DNA of 56,309 nucleotides from Candidatus Omnitrophota bacterium (GCA_016206925.1 JACQQS010000073.1:1-56309); one strand, 5' to 3'; counted from the first letter of the stretch, positions 16,345 through 24,998 are shown. A program made the numbers and translations. The notes: generated from the letters alone by a model not told the origin.

Positions 16345-18781
16345 GAACGCAAATCTCCTTATTCAGGGACTGACCGGAAAGTGGACAAGCCTTGGTCTGG
16401 GCGAGAAACCCGGTATGGGCGCCGCGGCCTTTGGCGAGCCGGCCCATCGCCCAATGCCCCCAGCCGTGCTGGGTGCCTACGACTTGCGGATGAATGCCCT
16501 CCGTCAGTTCGGCTTTCATCTGTACTTTTCCGAAAGGAGACTCGACCCAAACCAAATCACCATGCTTAACACCCAATTTCGCAGCTGTCTTGGTGTTTAT
16601 CCTTAGCCCGTCGGTACTTTTTAGCTCGGCCAAGAAAGCGTTGTTCTGTGTGCGGGAGTGCGTTTGCGAGGCCTCCTTCCAGTTGATCAGGAATAGCGGA
16701 AACTCCGGCGACGGTTGCCATGCGCGCGGCTCATAGACCGGCAGCAGTTTCAGGGGGTTACCATCCGCATCTTTCTTTGTCTCGTGCTTGCCTGCATAAA
16801 GTTCCAGTTTGCCGGATGGGGTGAAGAACCCGCGTACCACCGTACCATCAGGCCTGAGCATACCGATCTGCTTATCCTTGGAACCATCTTTCTTCTTCGA
16901 GAACACCAAGTTTCCTTCGGTTAAGGCATCGGCCAACTTTTCCGGAGGAATCATATCCAGGTGCTTGTTATACCTCGTGCCTTTCGCGCTGACCCACGTC
17001 GCTCCAGGGAGTGCCTTGAGTTCTTCCAGAGTGATTTTGGGTTCACCCTCCTTGAGCTCTTTGCTCAGGAATTCCTCGTACCACCGCGTCTTATCCTCAA
17101 TGCGCTCACCCGACATGCGGCCGATCCAAAAGACGTCATGGCCGTTTCCTTCCTTAAGGTTGAGTCGGCGACCCAGCTCGCAGACGAACTCGTATTCCGC
17201 CGGCTGGCCGAAGAGCGGTTTTACCACTGGCTGACGAAGCCCCAAGACCGGCCAGGTGACCCAGTGGGTGTTCAGGTCGTAGCGCTCCAAGTAAGTTGTC
17301 CCCGGGATCACGATGTCGGCAAACTGCGCGGTTTCGCTCAGCATAGTGTCCACCGCGACAATAAACTCCAGCTTCTTCAAAGCTTCCTCGGCATTCTTTG
17401 TGCCCACCACGGACATCAGCAAGTTCTGGAACACGATCATCGCCATCTTCGGCTGGTACGGGCCCTTGCCGTCCACCAGGCGGTTGATAATCTCCGCGTA
17501 GACGCCGGAACTGTGGAAGTACGGCCATTTATCCTTGCCGCCATCGAAGCGCGGCTGCTGGAGCGTCTGTTTGGACGCATCATCAGGTTCAACTTCGATG
17601 TGCTTGTTACCCTTTTTCTCAGGCAGCACCAAAGCCCCAGGCTTTTCGATGTTTCCCGTGATGACGGCCAACGCGCCGATCGCCCATCCTGCGTAGACAC
17701 CGTTGGTATGATGAGCGCCGGACCACACATCCACCAGCGCAGGTTTGGTTGTCGCGAACTCTCGCGCCAAGCGCTCAATCCGCTCAGCGGGAACCGCCGT
17801 GATCGCCTCCGCCCACTGGGGGGTCTTGTCTTTGACATAGTCCTTGAACTGGTCAAATCCCGTAACCCACTCGTCGATGAACGCCTGATCCTGGAGCCCC
17901 TCGTTTACGATCACATGTGCCATGGCCAGCGCCAGAGCCCCATCAGTAGCAGGGCGGATCGGCACCCACTCGTGGGCTTTGGAGGCGGTGTAGGACAGAT
18001 GGGGATCAACGATCACCAGCTTCGCTCCTCGTTCGATCCCACGGGTGATGATGCGCGGCAGATGCGACCACTTTGTCGCCGACAGAGGGTTCCAGCCGAA
18101 GATAAGCATGAATTTGGAGTTAATGGCGTCAATCAACGGCCGCTCATCCCCCATCAAAATTTTGAAGGAGGCCTTGCGGCCGGTATCGCAGGTATTCGAG
18201 TGCATGTTATAGTTTGGCGTTCCAAAGAGCTTGCAGAAATCACTCTGGATGTGGGTAAAACAGTGATCTTCGGAAAACCACTCTAGCTTGTGCGCTTCGC
18301 CCCCGTCCCTGAGCGCTCTTAAACGCGAAACGATCTCGCTGTAGGCCTCCTCCCACGATATGGCTTTCCAATGCGGATCCACGCCGATGCCTTTCTGCGT
18401 ATTTGTGCGCCTGAGCGGTTGTTTCACACGGTCCGGATCATAGAGCGCCATGATGCCGGCGTTGCCTTTGGGGCACATCACCGCGCCTTCCTTGGCCGCA
18501 TTGGCGAAAAAGTCATCCGAGATGTTGCTAAATCCCACTGGGTTGTTGTCATTCGGCTTGATCCGGGCTAATCGGCCATCTACCACCTGACACATGATGC
18601 CCGTGGTTCCGCCGCACATGTGGCAGCAGGAGGGGATCCACGTGCCGCCGTCGTAAGGTCCGCGTTCGAGTTCCTCTTTCGCCAATGCCGAGATCGGCCG
18701 CAGGACTCCGCTACCCAATAATCCAGCGCTGGCAGCACCACCAAGTTTAAGAAATTCCCGACGGTTCGGTAGATGGTTCAT
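16328..18781 (-). CDS. Tat-exported molybdopterin oxidoreductase, catalytic subunit (Psr/Phs/Arr-like)
   Basis: This 817-residue DMSO-reductase-superfamily protein starts with a Tat leader (RREFLKLGG, residues 7-15). The Fe-S region reads CCHMCGGTTGIMC (52-64), then MCPKG (Cys103). Compared with the usual C-x2-C-x3-C motif, Cys53 and Cys56 fit but the third position (60) is Thr; Cys64 is nearby. The likely Mo ligand is Cys198 in HSNTCDTGR, as in polysulfide, thiosulfate and arsenate reductases. Molybdopterin-binding motifs follow (FGWNPL, VDVWSGAHHTNG, ending NKEICVRVYPG). With the Fe-S and NrfD-type subunits it should exchange electrons between quinone and a periplasmic substrate; the substrate and direction are unknown. 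Its start overlaps the NrfD gene stop (ATGA). Confidence 0.88.
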   Translation of the reverse strand: MNHLPNRREFLKLGGAASAGLLGSGVLRPISALAKEELERGPYDGGTWIPSCCHMCGGTTGIMCQVVDGRLARIKPNDNNPVGFSNISDDFFANAAKEGAVMCPKGNAGIMALYDPDRVKQPLRRTNTQKGIGVDPHWKAISWEEAYSEIVSRLRALRDGGEAHKLEWFSEDHCFTHIQSDFCKLFGTPNYNMHSNTCDTGRKASFKILMGDERPLIDAINSKFMLIFGWNPLSATKWSHLPRIITRGIERGAKLVIVDPHLSYTASKAHEWVPIRPATDGALALAMAHVIVNEGLQDQAFIDEWVTGFDQFKDYVKDKTPQWAEAITAVPAERIERLAREFATTKPALVDVWSGAHHTNGVYAGWAIGALAVITGNIEKPGALVLPEKKGNKHIEVEPDDASKQTLQQPRFDGGKDKWPYFHSSGVYAEIINRLVDGKGPYQPKMAMIVFQNLLMSVVGTKNAEEALKKLEFIVAVDTMLSETAQFADIVIPGTTYLERYDLNTHWVTWPVLGLRQPVVKPLFGQPAEYEFVCELGRRLNLKEGNGHDVFWIGRMSGERIEDKTRWYEEFLSKELKEGEPKITLEELKALPGATWVSAKGTRYNKHLDMIPPEKLADALTEGNLVFSKKKDGSKDKQIGMLRPDGTVVRGFFTPSGKLELYAGKHETKKDADGNPLKLLPVYEPRAWQPSPEFPLFLINWKEASQTHSRTQNNAFLAELKSTDGLRINTKTAAKLGVKHGDLVWVESPFGKVQMKAELTEGIHPQVVGTQHGWGHWAMGRLAKGRGAHTGFLAQTKACPLSGQSLNKEICVRVYPG

Positions 18782-19926
18782 CGTTTCACCTCACTTGCGG
18801 ATCCAAAGAGGGCCAACCGGCGCTTGGCTACAGCGAACATCAAAATCCCGACCGCCACCACAAATGCCAGCACGAGCCATTCGTGCGCGCTCGGCACGTA
18901 GAACGTAGTCAACCGTGGATGCTGGATGGCGCCTTCCAGACCAGGCAGGATTGAGGCAACCTGACCCGGGATCACGATGTTCAATCGCACGGTCATGAAG
19001 AAAATTGCCGCAAGCGCGCCCCCCAATCCCGCCCATTTGGGATTGTCGGGATGGCGGGCGAGTAAGTAAATCGGTACGAGACTTCCCAAAAGCAAATGCC
19101 CAATCCAAAATACCCACCAGAACGGCCCAAACAGCATGATATGAAGTCCTTCCACGTGCGGTGCCACATTGCCCCACAGTGGAACAGAGATCTCCGACCA
19201 CTCCAGCAGGAGATCCAAAAGAATCATGCCCAACGTAATTTGAGACAACAAGCGCACCAATTGCCTGCGTCCCTCCCCACAGTCAGGCCAGAACCTTGCC
19301 ACAACCGCCAAAAGAAACGCTGTTCCCGAGGTTAGAGCCCCCGTCAAAAAGAGAATCGGGAAAAGGGCCGAGTGCCAATACGATCGCGCACCCACGACGG
19401 CAAAAAGGGCACCTACGCCCCCGTGAAAGGCAATGGCCAATGGTACCCCTAGCACTCCCAAGACCCGCAACCACCTCTCTCCTTTTGCCGGCGCAACCCA
19501 AAAGGCGATGCCGAGCTCTGCGAGCAACAAGAGAAAATATGCCGTGTACATCCAAATCATCCAAGCCATCATCGAGTAAAAGTTGGGCCGTGTGAATACA
19601 TACCAAAACCGTTCCATATGGCCGATATCAAACCAGATGGACAGCAAAGCCATGAAAAGGGTGATCGTTGCGACGACCAAAGCCAGCCGGCCTATGGCTT
19701 CCAAAGCCTTCACCTTAAAGATATAGGCCAAAGATGACAAGAGAAACGCCCCCGCCGAGAGGCCCACGAAATAGATGTACGCAGCAACCCAGAGGCCCCA
19801 CGGTATGAAGGAACCATAGTTTGCCAAGTGATGTCCATAGGTAAATCTTTGCCAGACCCCGACCAAACCAAGCGTAAGCAACGCACCCCACAGTACCCAA
19901 CCCATCAAACCATATCGTGATTTCAT
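18778..19926 (-). CDS. NrfD/PsrC-type quinone-interacting membrane subunit
   Basis: A very hydrophobic protein of 382 residues with eight to ten membrane segments. The early segment SFIPWGLWVAAYIYFVGLSAGAF (split across the helix) is typical of NrfD/PsrC subunits, which anchor Fe-S/molybdopterin complexes and exchange electrons with quinones. It lies between the Fe-S subunit gene (12-base gap) and the catalytic gene (4-base overlap), so all three clearly form one enzyme. The length is in the range of the longer NrfD-like anchors. Confidence 0.88.
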   Translation of the reverse strand: MKSRYGLMGWVLWGALLTLGLVGVWQRFTYGHHLANYGSFIPWGLWVAAYIYFVGLSAGAFLLSSLAYIFKVKALEAIGRLALVVATITLFMALLSIWFDIGHMERFWYVFTRPNFYSMMAWMIWMYTAYFLLLLAELGIAFWVAPAKGERWLRVLGVLGVPLAIAFHGGVGALFAVVGARSYWHSALFPILFLTGALTSGTAFLLAVVARFWPDCGEGRRQLVRLLSQITLGMILLDLLLEWSEISVPLWGNVAPHVEGLHIMLFGPFWWVFWIGHLLLGSLVPIYLLARHPDNPKWAGLGGALAAIFFMTVRLNIVIPGQVASILPGLEGAIQHPRLTTFYVPSAHEWLVLAFVVAVGILMFAVAKRRLALFGSASEVKR

Positions 19927-19938
19927 AGTCGCGTTACC

Positions 19939-20781
19939 TCACAGTAAGTAGTAGACCATGGGTTCGGTACCCAGTTCTTCTTTCAAACGGATCCATTTGC
20001 GTTCGACCAGAAGCTGTTTCAAATTACAGCCTTCGTGTGTCACGCATAAACCACCGGCTTGGGACGCAAGGTCTCCAAAATGGATTGCTTTAGACATGCA
20101 TGTTTCCGAACACGCTGGGGGTCTCGTATAGTTGCCATTTTCATCCTGAAGATGAAGGCAAAAAGTACATTTGCGAACGTTGCCCACAGGACTTTTGCCT
20201 TCCCGCCGAAGTCCATGCGCGCCATGAAATTCAGGCGAGGGAACCCGGCCATACTCGGTCTGTTGAGCAGGATAGTTTTCGCCGAAATCGAAGTAGCGTG
20301 CTCCGTAAGGGCAGGCGGTGATGCAGTAACGGCAGCCGATGCAGGCGTCGTAGTCCACAATGACAATGCCGTCTTTTTCTCGCTTGTACGTCGCAGTCAC
20401 CGGACAGACCTTCGTGCACGGCGGATTATCACAGTGGAAACACGGTTTGGGGAACCAGCGGCGCTGGACGTAGGGGAACTCGCCGATCTCCTCCTCAATG
20501 ACCGGATTGTAGACAACGCCGGGAGGGGTCTTATTCTCCAGCTTACAGGCGACCGTGCAGGCTTTGCAGTTTACGCAGCGCTTTAAATCAATAACCATCC
20601 CGTAGCGGAATTTCCTTTTTGTGTTCGTGCCGGTTTCTTCGCTGGCTTCGCTAAGAATGGAGGGCAGACTAGCCACTGCGGCGGTAAAAATCCCGAGCCC
20701 CGCCAGTTTTAGAAAAGAACGCTTTCCCAGTTGTCGATCGATAACGTTCTCTAGAGTTTCCTGTCGTTCAAGTTTCTCCAC
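19939..20781 (-). CDS. Four-cluster ferredoxin-like Fe-S subunit of the molybdoenzyme
   Basis: This 280-residue electron-transfer subunit carries four cysteine groups: CVNCKACTVAC, CFHCDNPPCTKVC, CIGCRYCITAC and CTFC with a later CSETC, as expected for four [4Fe-4S] clusters in DmsB/PsrB/NrfC-like proteins. The N-terminus has a Tat-like leader with a Lys-Arg pair (GKRSFLKLAGLGIF) rather than Arg-Arg; it may be exported together with the catalytic partner or by this variant signal. It is the first gene of the minus-strand operon that also encodes the anchor, the catalytic subunit, a chaperone and two envelope proteins. Regulatory palindromes lie 130-250 bases upstream. Confidence 0.9.
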   Translation of the reverse strand: MEKLERQETLENVIDRQLGKRSFLKLAGLGIFTAAVASLPSILSEASEETGTNTKRKFRYGMVIDLKRCVNCKACTVACKLENKTPPGVVYNPVIEEEIGEFPYVQRRWFPKPCFHCDNPPCTKVCPVTATYKREKDGIVIVDYDACIGCRYCITACPYGARYFDFGENYPAQQTEYGRVPSPEFHGAHGLRREGKSPVGNVRKCTFCLHLQDENGNYTRPPACSETCMSKAIHFGDLASQAGGLCVTHEGCNLKQLLVERKWIRLKEELGTEPMVYYLL

Positions 20782-20908
20782 TTGCTTTTTCCCCTCTCTC
20801 CAACCAGAGCTACTTAATCTTGTGTTTCTGTTTCAGGAAGAACTTCTTCCGCACAAGAAGCCACTTCTCCATTCATCTTAAGAGTACTCCAAACCATTTC
20901 GAACTTTC

Positions 20909-20924
20909 TGTGATCGGCGTCACG
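20909..20924. promoter_or_regulatory. Crp/Fnr-like palindrome before the molybdoenzyme operon
   Basis: TGTGA, six bases, TCACG: one mismatch from the Crp consensus TGTGA-N6-TCACA, with the inner GTGAT-CGGC-GTCAC fully symmetric. It lies about 128 bases upstream of the first operon gene. A Crp/Fnr-family protein, such as the one encoded at 6.3 kb, is a possible binder. Confidence 0.55.
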
Positions 20925-21012
20925 CTGCCCTTATCTGCCTTGTTTTTCGTTATGGCCTGCTTTCTTCCGGGTGTTTTGCGCCTACAATAATTATTCGATC
21001 GGCGCGATAGAT

Positions 21013-21049
21013 AAATCAAATTGATTTTTTATATTACAATGATTATAAT
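21013..21049 (+). promoter_or_regulatory. lysR promoter and autoregulatory palindrome
   Basis: AAATCAA, A, TTGATTT (21013-21027) is a perfect palindrome with the T-N-A symmetry of LysR sites. Its right arm contains the -35 box TTGATT (21021-21026); TATAAT (21044-21049) follows after 17 bases. The ATG is only nine bases after the -10, so the mRNA leader should be a few bases at most. The same site could also control the divergent molybdoenzyme operon. Confidence 0.65.
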
Positions 21050-21058
21050 TTGCTATCA

Positions 21059-21967
21059 ATGGAAATTCGGCAGCTTAAAATTTTCCGGGATATTGCGCAT
21101 GAGAAAAGCTTTGTTAAAACAGCAAAGCTCAATTTTCTTACCCAACCCTCCATCAGTACCCACCTCAAGCACCTGGAAGAAGATCTGGGCGTAAAACTTT
21201 TCGATCGCGCTCCCCGCAGGGTAACCTTGACCAAAGAAGGCAGCCTTCTGCTCCCCTATGTCGAAGACCTTCTTATTCATTGTGAAAATTTGAAGTTACG
21301 GGTTGCAGAGGCCAGGCAAATCCCGCGGGGTGATATTCGGATCGCTACGATCTACAGCGTTGGAATGTATGAGCTTGCGCCTTTCCTCAAGAAATTCATC
21401 CGCACGTATCCTGAAATTCACGTTCACCTTCAATACCGACGTGCCGACATCGTTTATGATTTGGTGCTCAAAAATAAAATTGATGTGGGGATTGCTGCCT
21501 ATCCTGAAGTCCGCGCGAAGATCAAAGTCACTCCGTTTGGAAGCGACCGTCTGGTTTTAATCGTGCCTCCACACCATCCGTTTGCGAAACGGCGGCGTAT
21601 CCGTCTTGAGCGAATTCAAGGCGAATCTTTTATCGCATTTGATCGAGGGATCCCGACGCGCGAGGCGATCGACCGGGTACTCGATCAAATGGGAATTAAG
21701 GTTGAAATTCGGATGAGCAATGATAATGTTGATACTTTGAAAAGAGCGGTTGAAGTGGGACTCGGAATTTCAATCGTTCCGAGCAAAACGGTTATGGAAG
21801 AAGTCCGAAAGGGAACGCTGAAAAGTATTCACATTGACCGTGTGAAACTTAATCGTCCTCTCGGTATTTTAACGTTAAAGGAGCGCGTACTTGGCAACTC
21901 AGTTCAACTTTTCATCCGGATGCTCACAGCGAAGAGACGAGGTTCAGATTCAACCCAAGAGATTTAA
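21059..21967 (+). CDS. LysR-family transcriptional regulator
   Basis: A protein of 302 residues with the N-terminal LysR helix-turn-helix (LKIFRDIAHEKSFVKTA, then QPSISTHLKHLEEDLGVKLFDR) and a two-lobed effector-binding domain of normal length. It is transcribed away from the molybdoenzyme operon across a 277-base gap, the classic position for a LysR protein that controls its divergent neighbour. The ligand cannot be inferred. The ATG at 21059 (MEIRQLKIF) matches the family start; a TTG at 21050 is less likely. Confidence 0.9.
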   Translation: MEIRQLKIFRDIAHEKSFVKTAKLNFLTQPSISTHLKHLEEDLGVKLFDRAPRRVTLTKEGSLLLPYVEDLLIHCENLKLRVAEARQIPRGDIRIATIYSVGMYELAPFLKKFIRTYPEIHVHLQYRRADIVYDLVLKNKIDVGIAAYPEVRAKIKVTPFGSDRLVLIVPPHHPFAKRRRIRLERIQGESFIAFDRGIPTREAIDRVLDQMGIKVEIRMSNDNVDTLKRAVEVGLGISIVPSKTVMEEVRKGTLKSIHIDRVKLNRPLGILTLKERVLGNSVQLFIRMLTAKRRGSDSTQEI

Positions 21968-22043
21968 CCTGTACCTGGAAATTAACTTTTCTGTCAGCGG
22001 AATTTAAGTCCGCAATCTATGGCTATCCGATGACTTCGGCTTC

Positions 22044-22057
22044 TTGATCAAGATCAA
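22044..22057. promoter_or_regulatory. Perfect Fnr/Dnr-type box
   Basis: TTGATCAAGATCAA matches the Fnr/Dnr consensus TTGAT-N4-ATCAA exactly and has the same CAAG spacer as the box before nifJ. It is 91 bases upstream of the cNMP-domain gene that starts the NnrS operon. Regulation by oxygen or nitric oxide would fit NnrS. Confidence 0.75.
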
Positions 22058-22147
22058 TCTGCCTCTTGACCCCTGTCATACCTTAATACGGTTGTGTGGC
22101 TGATACTTATTTGTGACGGCACTGTTTAAGCCGGGAGGCGTTAAGTC

Positions 22148-22516
22148 ATGCATAAAACAATTCCGCTTGAAATCTTGAAGAAATACATGCCTTCTTTACT
22201 CCGGCATCAGGAGTTTATGAACTACAGAAGGGGGCAAATAATTTTCTATAAAGGACACCGGGCCTATGGCCTTTATATGGTACGTTCGGGAAAAGTCGGG
22301 CTGTTTGAGAAGCGCGACGGGACTAAAAACACCATAAAGAGGATTTTGGGTCCGGGAGAAATATTTGGGGAGGAAGCGCTGGCGAGCGCTGAGCCTTATT
22401 CTGTCTCGGCCGCGGCGATGGAGGAATCAAGAATCGTGTTTTTCCCAAAGAGCGTTTTGAATTTGGCGGTCCATACAAAACGGAGCTGCGGTTTGAAGGT
22501 TAAAGAGGCGGCTTAG
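22148..22516 (+). CDS. Stand-alone cyclic-nucleotide-binding-like domain protein
   Basis: Only 122 residues: a complete Crp-type sensor barrel (RRGQIIFYKGHRAYGLYMVRSGKVGLF and GPGEIFGEEAL, each split across strands) but no helix-turn-helix. The frame ends in a Lys/Ala-rich tail. It could be a signal-sensing partner for another protein, such as the CBS protein encoded 43 bases later, or the remains of a Crp/Fnr regulator that lost its DNA-binding half. GGGAGG precedes the ATG. It is the first gene behind the Fnr-type box. Confidence 0.75.
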   Translation: MHKTIPLEILKKYMPSLLRHQEFMNYRRGQIIFYKGHRAYGLYMVRSGKVGLFEKRDGTKNTIKRILGPGEIFGEEALASAEPYSVSAAAMEESRIVFFPKSVLNLAVHTKRSCGLKVKEAA

Positions 22517-22559
22517 GCAGCAGAGGCGGGCTATGCTTCGTTTGGAGGAGGGTATTGGA

Positions 22560-23072
22560 ATGAAAATTACGGATCTAAAAGCAAAAGATATTATGAAGTC
22601 AAATGTTGTCAAGGTTTGCGGCAGCATGACATTGGCTGAATTGGCTTCGCTTTTTGAGATGGAGCATATCACGGGCGCTCCGGTCGTGGAGGGCGGCGAA
22701 AAGCTGATCGGTGTTGTTTCGGAAACGGATCTTGTGCGCGATAGCGCCACCCATCAAGCTGAGGATCGGGAAAAACGGGCCGTTTCCCCGTACTTCAAGG
22801 ATCCGGGTGACGGCATGGGCGACGTAGAAGATATCAGTGAATCCGAGGAGACCGCGCGCCAAGACGACACGAGGACCGTAGAAGACATTATGACGCCCTG
22901 GACCATATCCGTGAGCGAAGATGCGCCGGTAACGGAAGTGGCAAAAACGATGGTGCACAACCGTATCCATCGCGTGCTTGTTACCGATCGAAAATTCCAT
23001 TTGAAGGGGATTATCACCACCATGGACATTGCGCGTGTCGTCGCGGATCTTGCCGTGGCGAAAGCCGCGTGA
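22560..23072 (+). CDS. Two-CBS-domain regulatory protein
   Basis: From the ATG at 22560 (GGAGG in front) the protein has 170 residues. It contains two CBS motifs, DIMKSNVVKVCGSMTLAEL...GVVSETDLVRD and DIMTPWTISVSEDAPVTEV...GIITTMDIARVV, separated by an acidic linker of about 45 residues. CBS pairs bind adenosine nucleotides and pass on the cell's energy state; no catalytic domain is attached here. It sits between the cNMP-domain gene and nnrS, and its stop overlaps the nnrS GTG, so it probably reports to that operon. Confidence 0.88.
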   Translation: MKITDLKAKDIMKSNVVKVCGSMTLAELASLFEMEHITGAPVVEGGEKLIGVVSETDLVRDSATHQAEDREKRAVSPYFKDPGDGMGDVEDISESEETARQDDTRTVEDIMTPWTISVSEDAPVTEVAKTMVHNRIHRVLVTDRKFHLKGIITTMDIARVVADLAVAKAA

Positions 23073-24280
23073 TTAGCGCTTTCGTGCGCTCGTCTCTGAA
23101 ACAGGTTCAAGCAGCAGTTTTGCGCGAGCCGTATAGAATTTTTTTTCCGGCCGGGATGCTGTTTGGTCTCATCGGCGTCGGTCACTGGCTTTTTTACGGA
23201 ATCGGGCTTCTTCCCGCCTATTCGATTTACTTTCACAGTTATCTTCAAATGCATGTGTATCTCGGCTGCTTCGCGGCCGGATTTCTCTTTACTTCAATTC
23301 CGCGTTTTAGCGGCGCTCCTCATGCAACGCTTGCCGAAGTTGTGCTGATGTCTTTTATTTTAATATCGATCGCGCTGTTTCTGGGTTTTGGTATTTGGAT
23401 GGGCGCCGGTCTTTCTTACATCGCGTTTTTGCTGGCGATCGGACGGTTTGTCGCAGTCAGGTTTCACAAAGAATTGGCCGCAAGGGAGCCGACGGAATTT
23501 GTGTGGATACCGCTCGGAATTTTTCACGGAGTTGTCGGAACGCTTATCTACTTGGCGGCACGGCTGCGGTGGACGCCCGTGTGGATGTTTGAAGTTGGCG
23601 AGGAGATGAGCGAGCTGGGATTCATTATTTGCGTCGTTCTTGGCATAGGTGGATTTCTTGTTCCAAGGCTGATGGGCCGGCAAAAATTATTGGTTAAGCC
23701 GTTTGAAGGACATAGCCTGGAGTTCGCCAAGCGGATCCGCAGACAGCGCATGATTTTGCATATTACCGCCGGCATTTTACTATTTATCAGTTTTTGGCTT
23801 GAAGGGCTTGATCTGAAGGTCCAAAGTTTTGCCTTGAGAGCCGTTATTATAACGGCCGAACTTGTCTGGACCGGTTCACTGCCTTTCCCTCCGAGAGCGG
23901 AGGGAGCGCATGCAAAATTTTTGTGGCTTTCCATGTGGATGATTGTGATAGGTTCGTGGGCCCTTGTTTTATTCCCGGAGCAAGAAAAAACCATGCTCCA
24001 CTTTATTTTTGTGGGGGGTTTTAGCCTCATGATTTTTTCCGTATCCACCGTAGTAGTCTTAAGCCACGCAGGGCAGGCGCACCGGTTGCAGCATGGGATT
24101 TGGGCATTAAGAATAATCATTTTCTGTGTGGCGTCAGCGCTTGGTTTTCGCATTGCGGCTCCGTATTTTCCCGAAAGATTTTTTTCACTTTTGGCGCACG
24201 GAGCGGTATTTTGGTTTGTTGCGGGTATTGCCTGGCTTTTATTTGCTCTTCCGAAAATCACGCGTGTTCCGCACCCATAA
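23069..24280 (+). CDS. nnrS: NnrS-family membrane protein
   Basis: A polytopic membrane protein of 403 residues with about 12 segments. The conserved region YFHSYLQMHVYLGCFAAGF followed by FTSIPRFSGAP, with the His residues in the segments, is typical of NnrS, a heme- and copper-binding membrane protein that protects cells during nitric oxide stress. The GTG start overlaps the stop of the CBS gene (GTGA). NnrS genes are often controlled by Fnr-like nitric oxide regulators, which fits the perfect TTGAT-N4-ATCAA box at the head of this operon. No denitrification enzyme is seen in the window. Confidence 0.82.
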   Translation: MISAFVRSSLKQVQAAVLREPYRIFFPAGMLFGLIGVGHWLFYGIGLLPAYSIYFHSYLQMHVYLGCFAAGFLFTSIPRFSGAPHATLAEVVLMSFILISIALFLGFGIWMGAGLSYIAFLLAIGRFVAVRFHKELAAREPTEFVWIPLGIFHGVVGTLIYLAARLRWTPVWMFEVGEEMSELGFIICVVLGIGGFLVPRLMGRQKLLVKPFEGHSLEFAKRIRRQRMILHITAGILLFISFWLEGLDLKVQSFALRAVIITAELVWTGSLPFPPRAEGAHAKFLWLSMWMIVIGSWALVLFPEQEKTMLHFIFVGGFSLMIFSVSTVVVLSHAGQAHRLQHGIWALRIIIFCVASALGFRIAAPYFPERFFSLLAHGAVFWFVAGIAWLLFALPKITRVPHP

Positions 24281-24374
24281 AATCCTGGTGACTCTTTATA
24301 TCTAAGCGTGTATCATTTCACCAATTTTAAGTCTACCTTTAGCTTTTTAAACATGCGAACGGATAGGAGATTCT

Positions 24375-24998
24375 ATGAAATTTTCGTTTATTCCCAAAGA
24401 AGAGAAATTTTATGAGATGTTTGAACAAGCGGCATTGAATATGGAAAAAGGACTCAAGGCGCTACACCACCTTGTAACTCATTATAACCAGCTTCGAGAA
24501 TATTCCTCCCAGGTTAAGCAATATGAACACGAGGGGGACACGATTACGCACGACCTGATTCAAAAGCTGAACCAAACTTTTGTCACGCCTCTTGACCGCG
24601 ACGACATTCATGAACTGGCCTGTACCATTGATGACATCATTGATATGGCTTGGGGGGTGGCTGACAGATTCGTGCTGTACAGTATTGAGAAACCGACTTC
24701 CGAGATGATTGAGATTATAGATTTGCTTGTACGGGCAGGCGAGGAGTTAAAAAAGGCCATCTCCAAAATGAGCCACCTTCATTATGAAAACATTCTGGAG
24801 CATTGCAAAGCGGTCGATAGTCTTGAAAACCAGGTGGATCAAATCGTTCGGCACACCATTGCGGCGCTTATGAATGACGGCGCAAATCCTATTCAAGTAT
24901 TGAAATTTAAAGAGATTTATGATCATTTGGAACGTGCCGCAGACAAGTGTGCCGATGTGGCTAACGTACTTGAATCCATTTCTCTTAAGAACGCTTAA
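24375..24998 (+). CDS. DUF47/PhoU-like phosphate transport accessory protein
   Basis: A helical protein of 207 residues of the DUF47 (Pit accessory) family, with the typical start FIPKEEKFYEMFEQAALNM and the motif FVTPLDRDDIHELACTIDDIID. These PhoU-like proteins are encoded next to Pit phosphate transporters and are needed for their activity or control. Here the pit gene follows after 21 bases. A GGAGA ribosome site precedes the ATG. Confidence 0.92.
   Translation: MKFSFIPKEEKFYEMFEQAALNMEKGLKALHHLVTHYNQLREYSSQVKQYEHEGDTITHDLIQKLNQTFVTPLDRDDIHELACTIDDIIDMAWGVADRFVLYSIEKPTSEMIEIIDLLVRAGEELKKAISKMSHLHYENILEHCKAVDSLENQVDQIVRHTIAALMNDGANPIQVLKFKEIYDHLERAADKCADVANVLESISLKNA

Noticed and set aside
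16961-18286. 441-codon open frame on the plus strand inside the molybdoenzyme gene
   Set aside because: It lies wholly antisense to the clearly conserved catalytic subunit, has no family motif and a composition rich in Arg, His and Leu typical of antisense frames in GC-rich genes.
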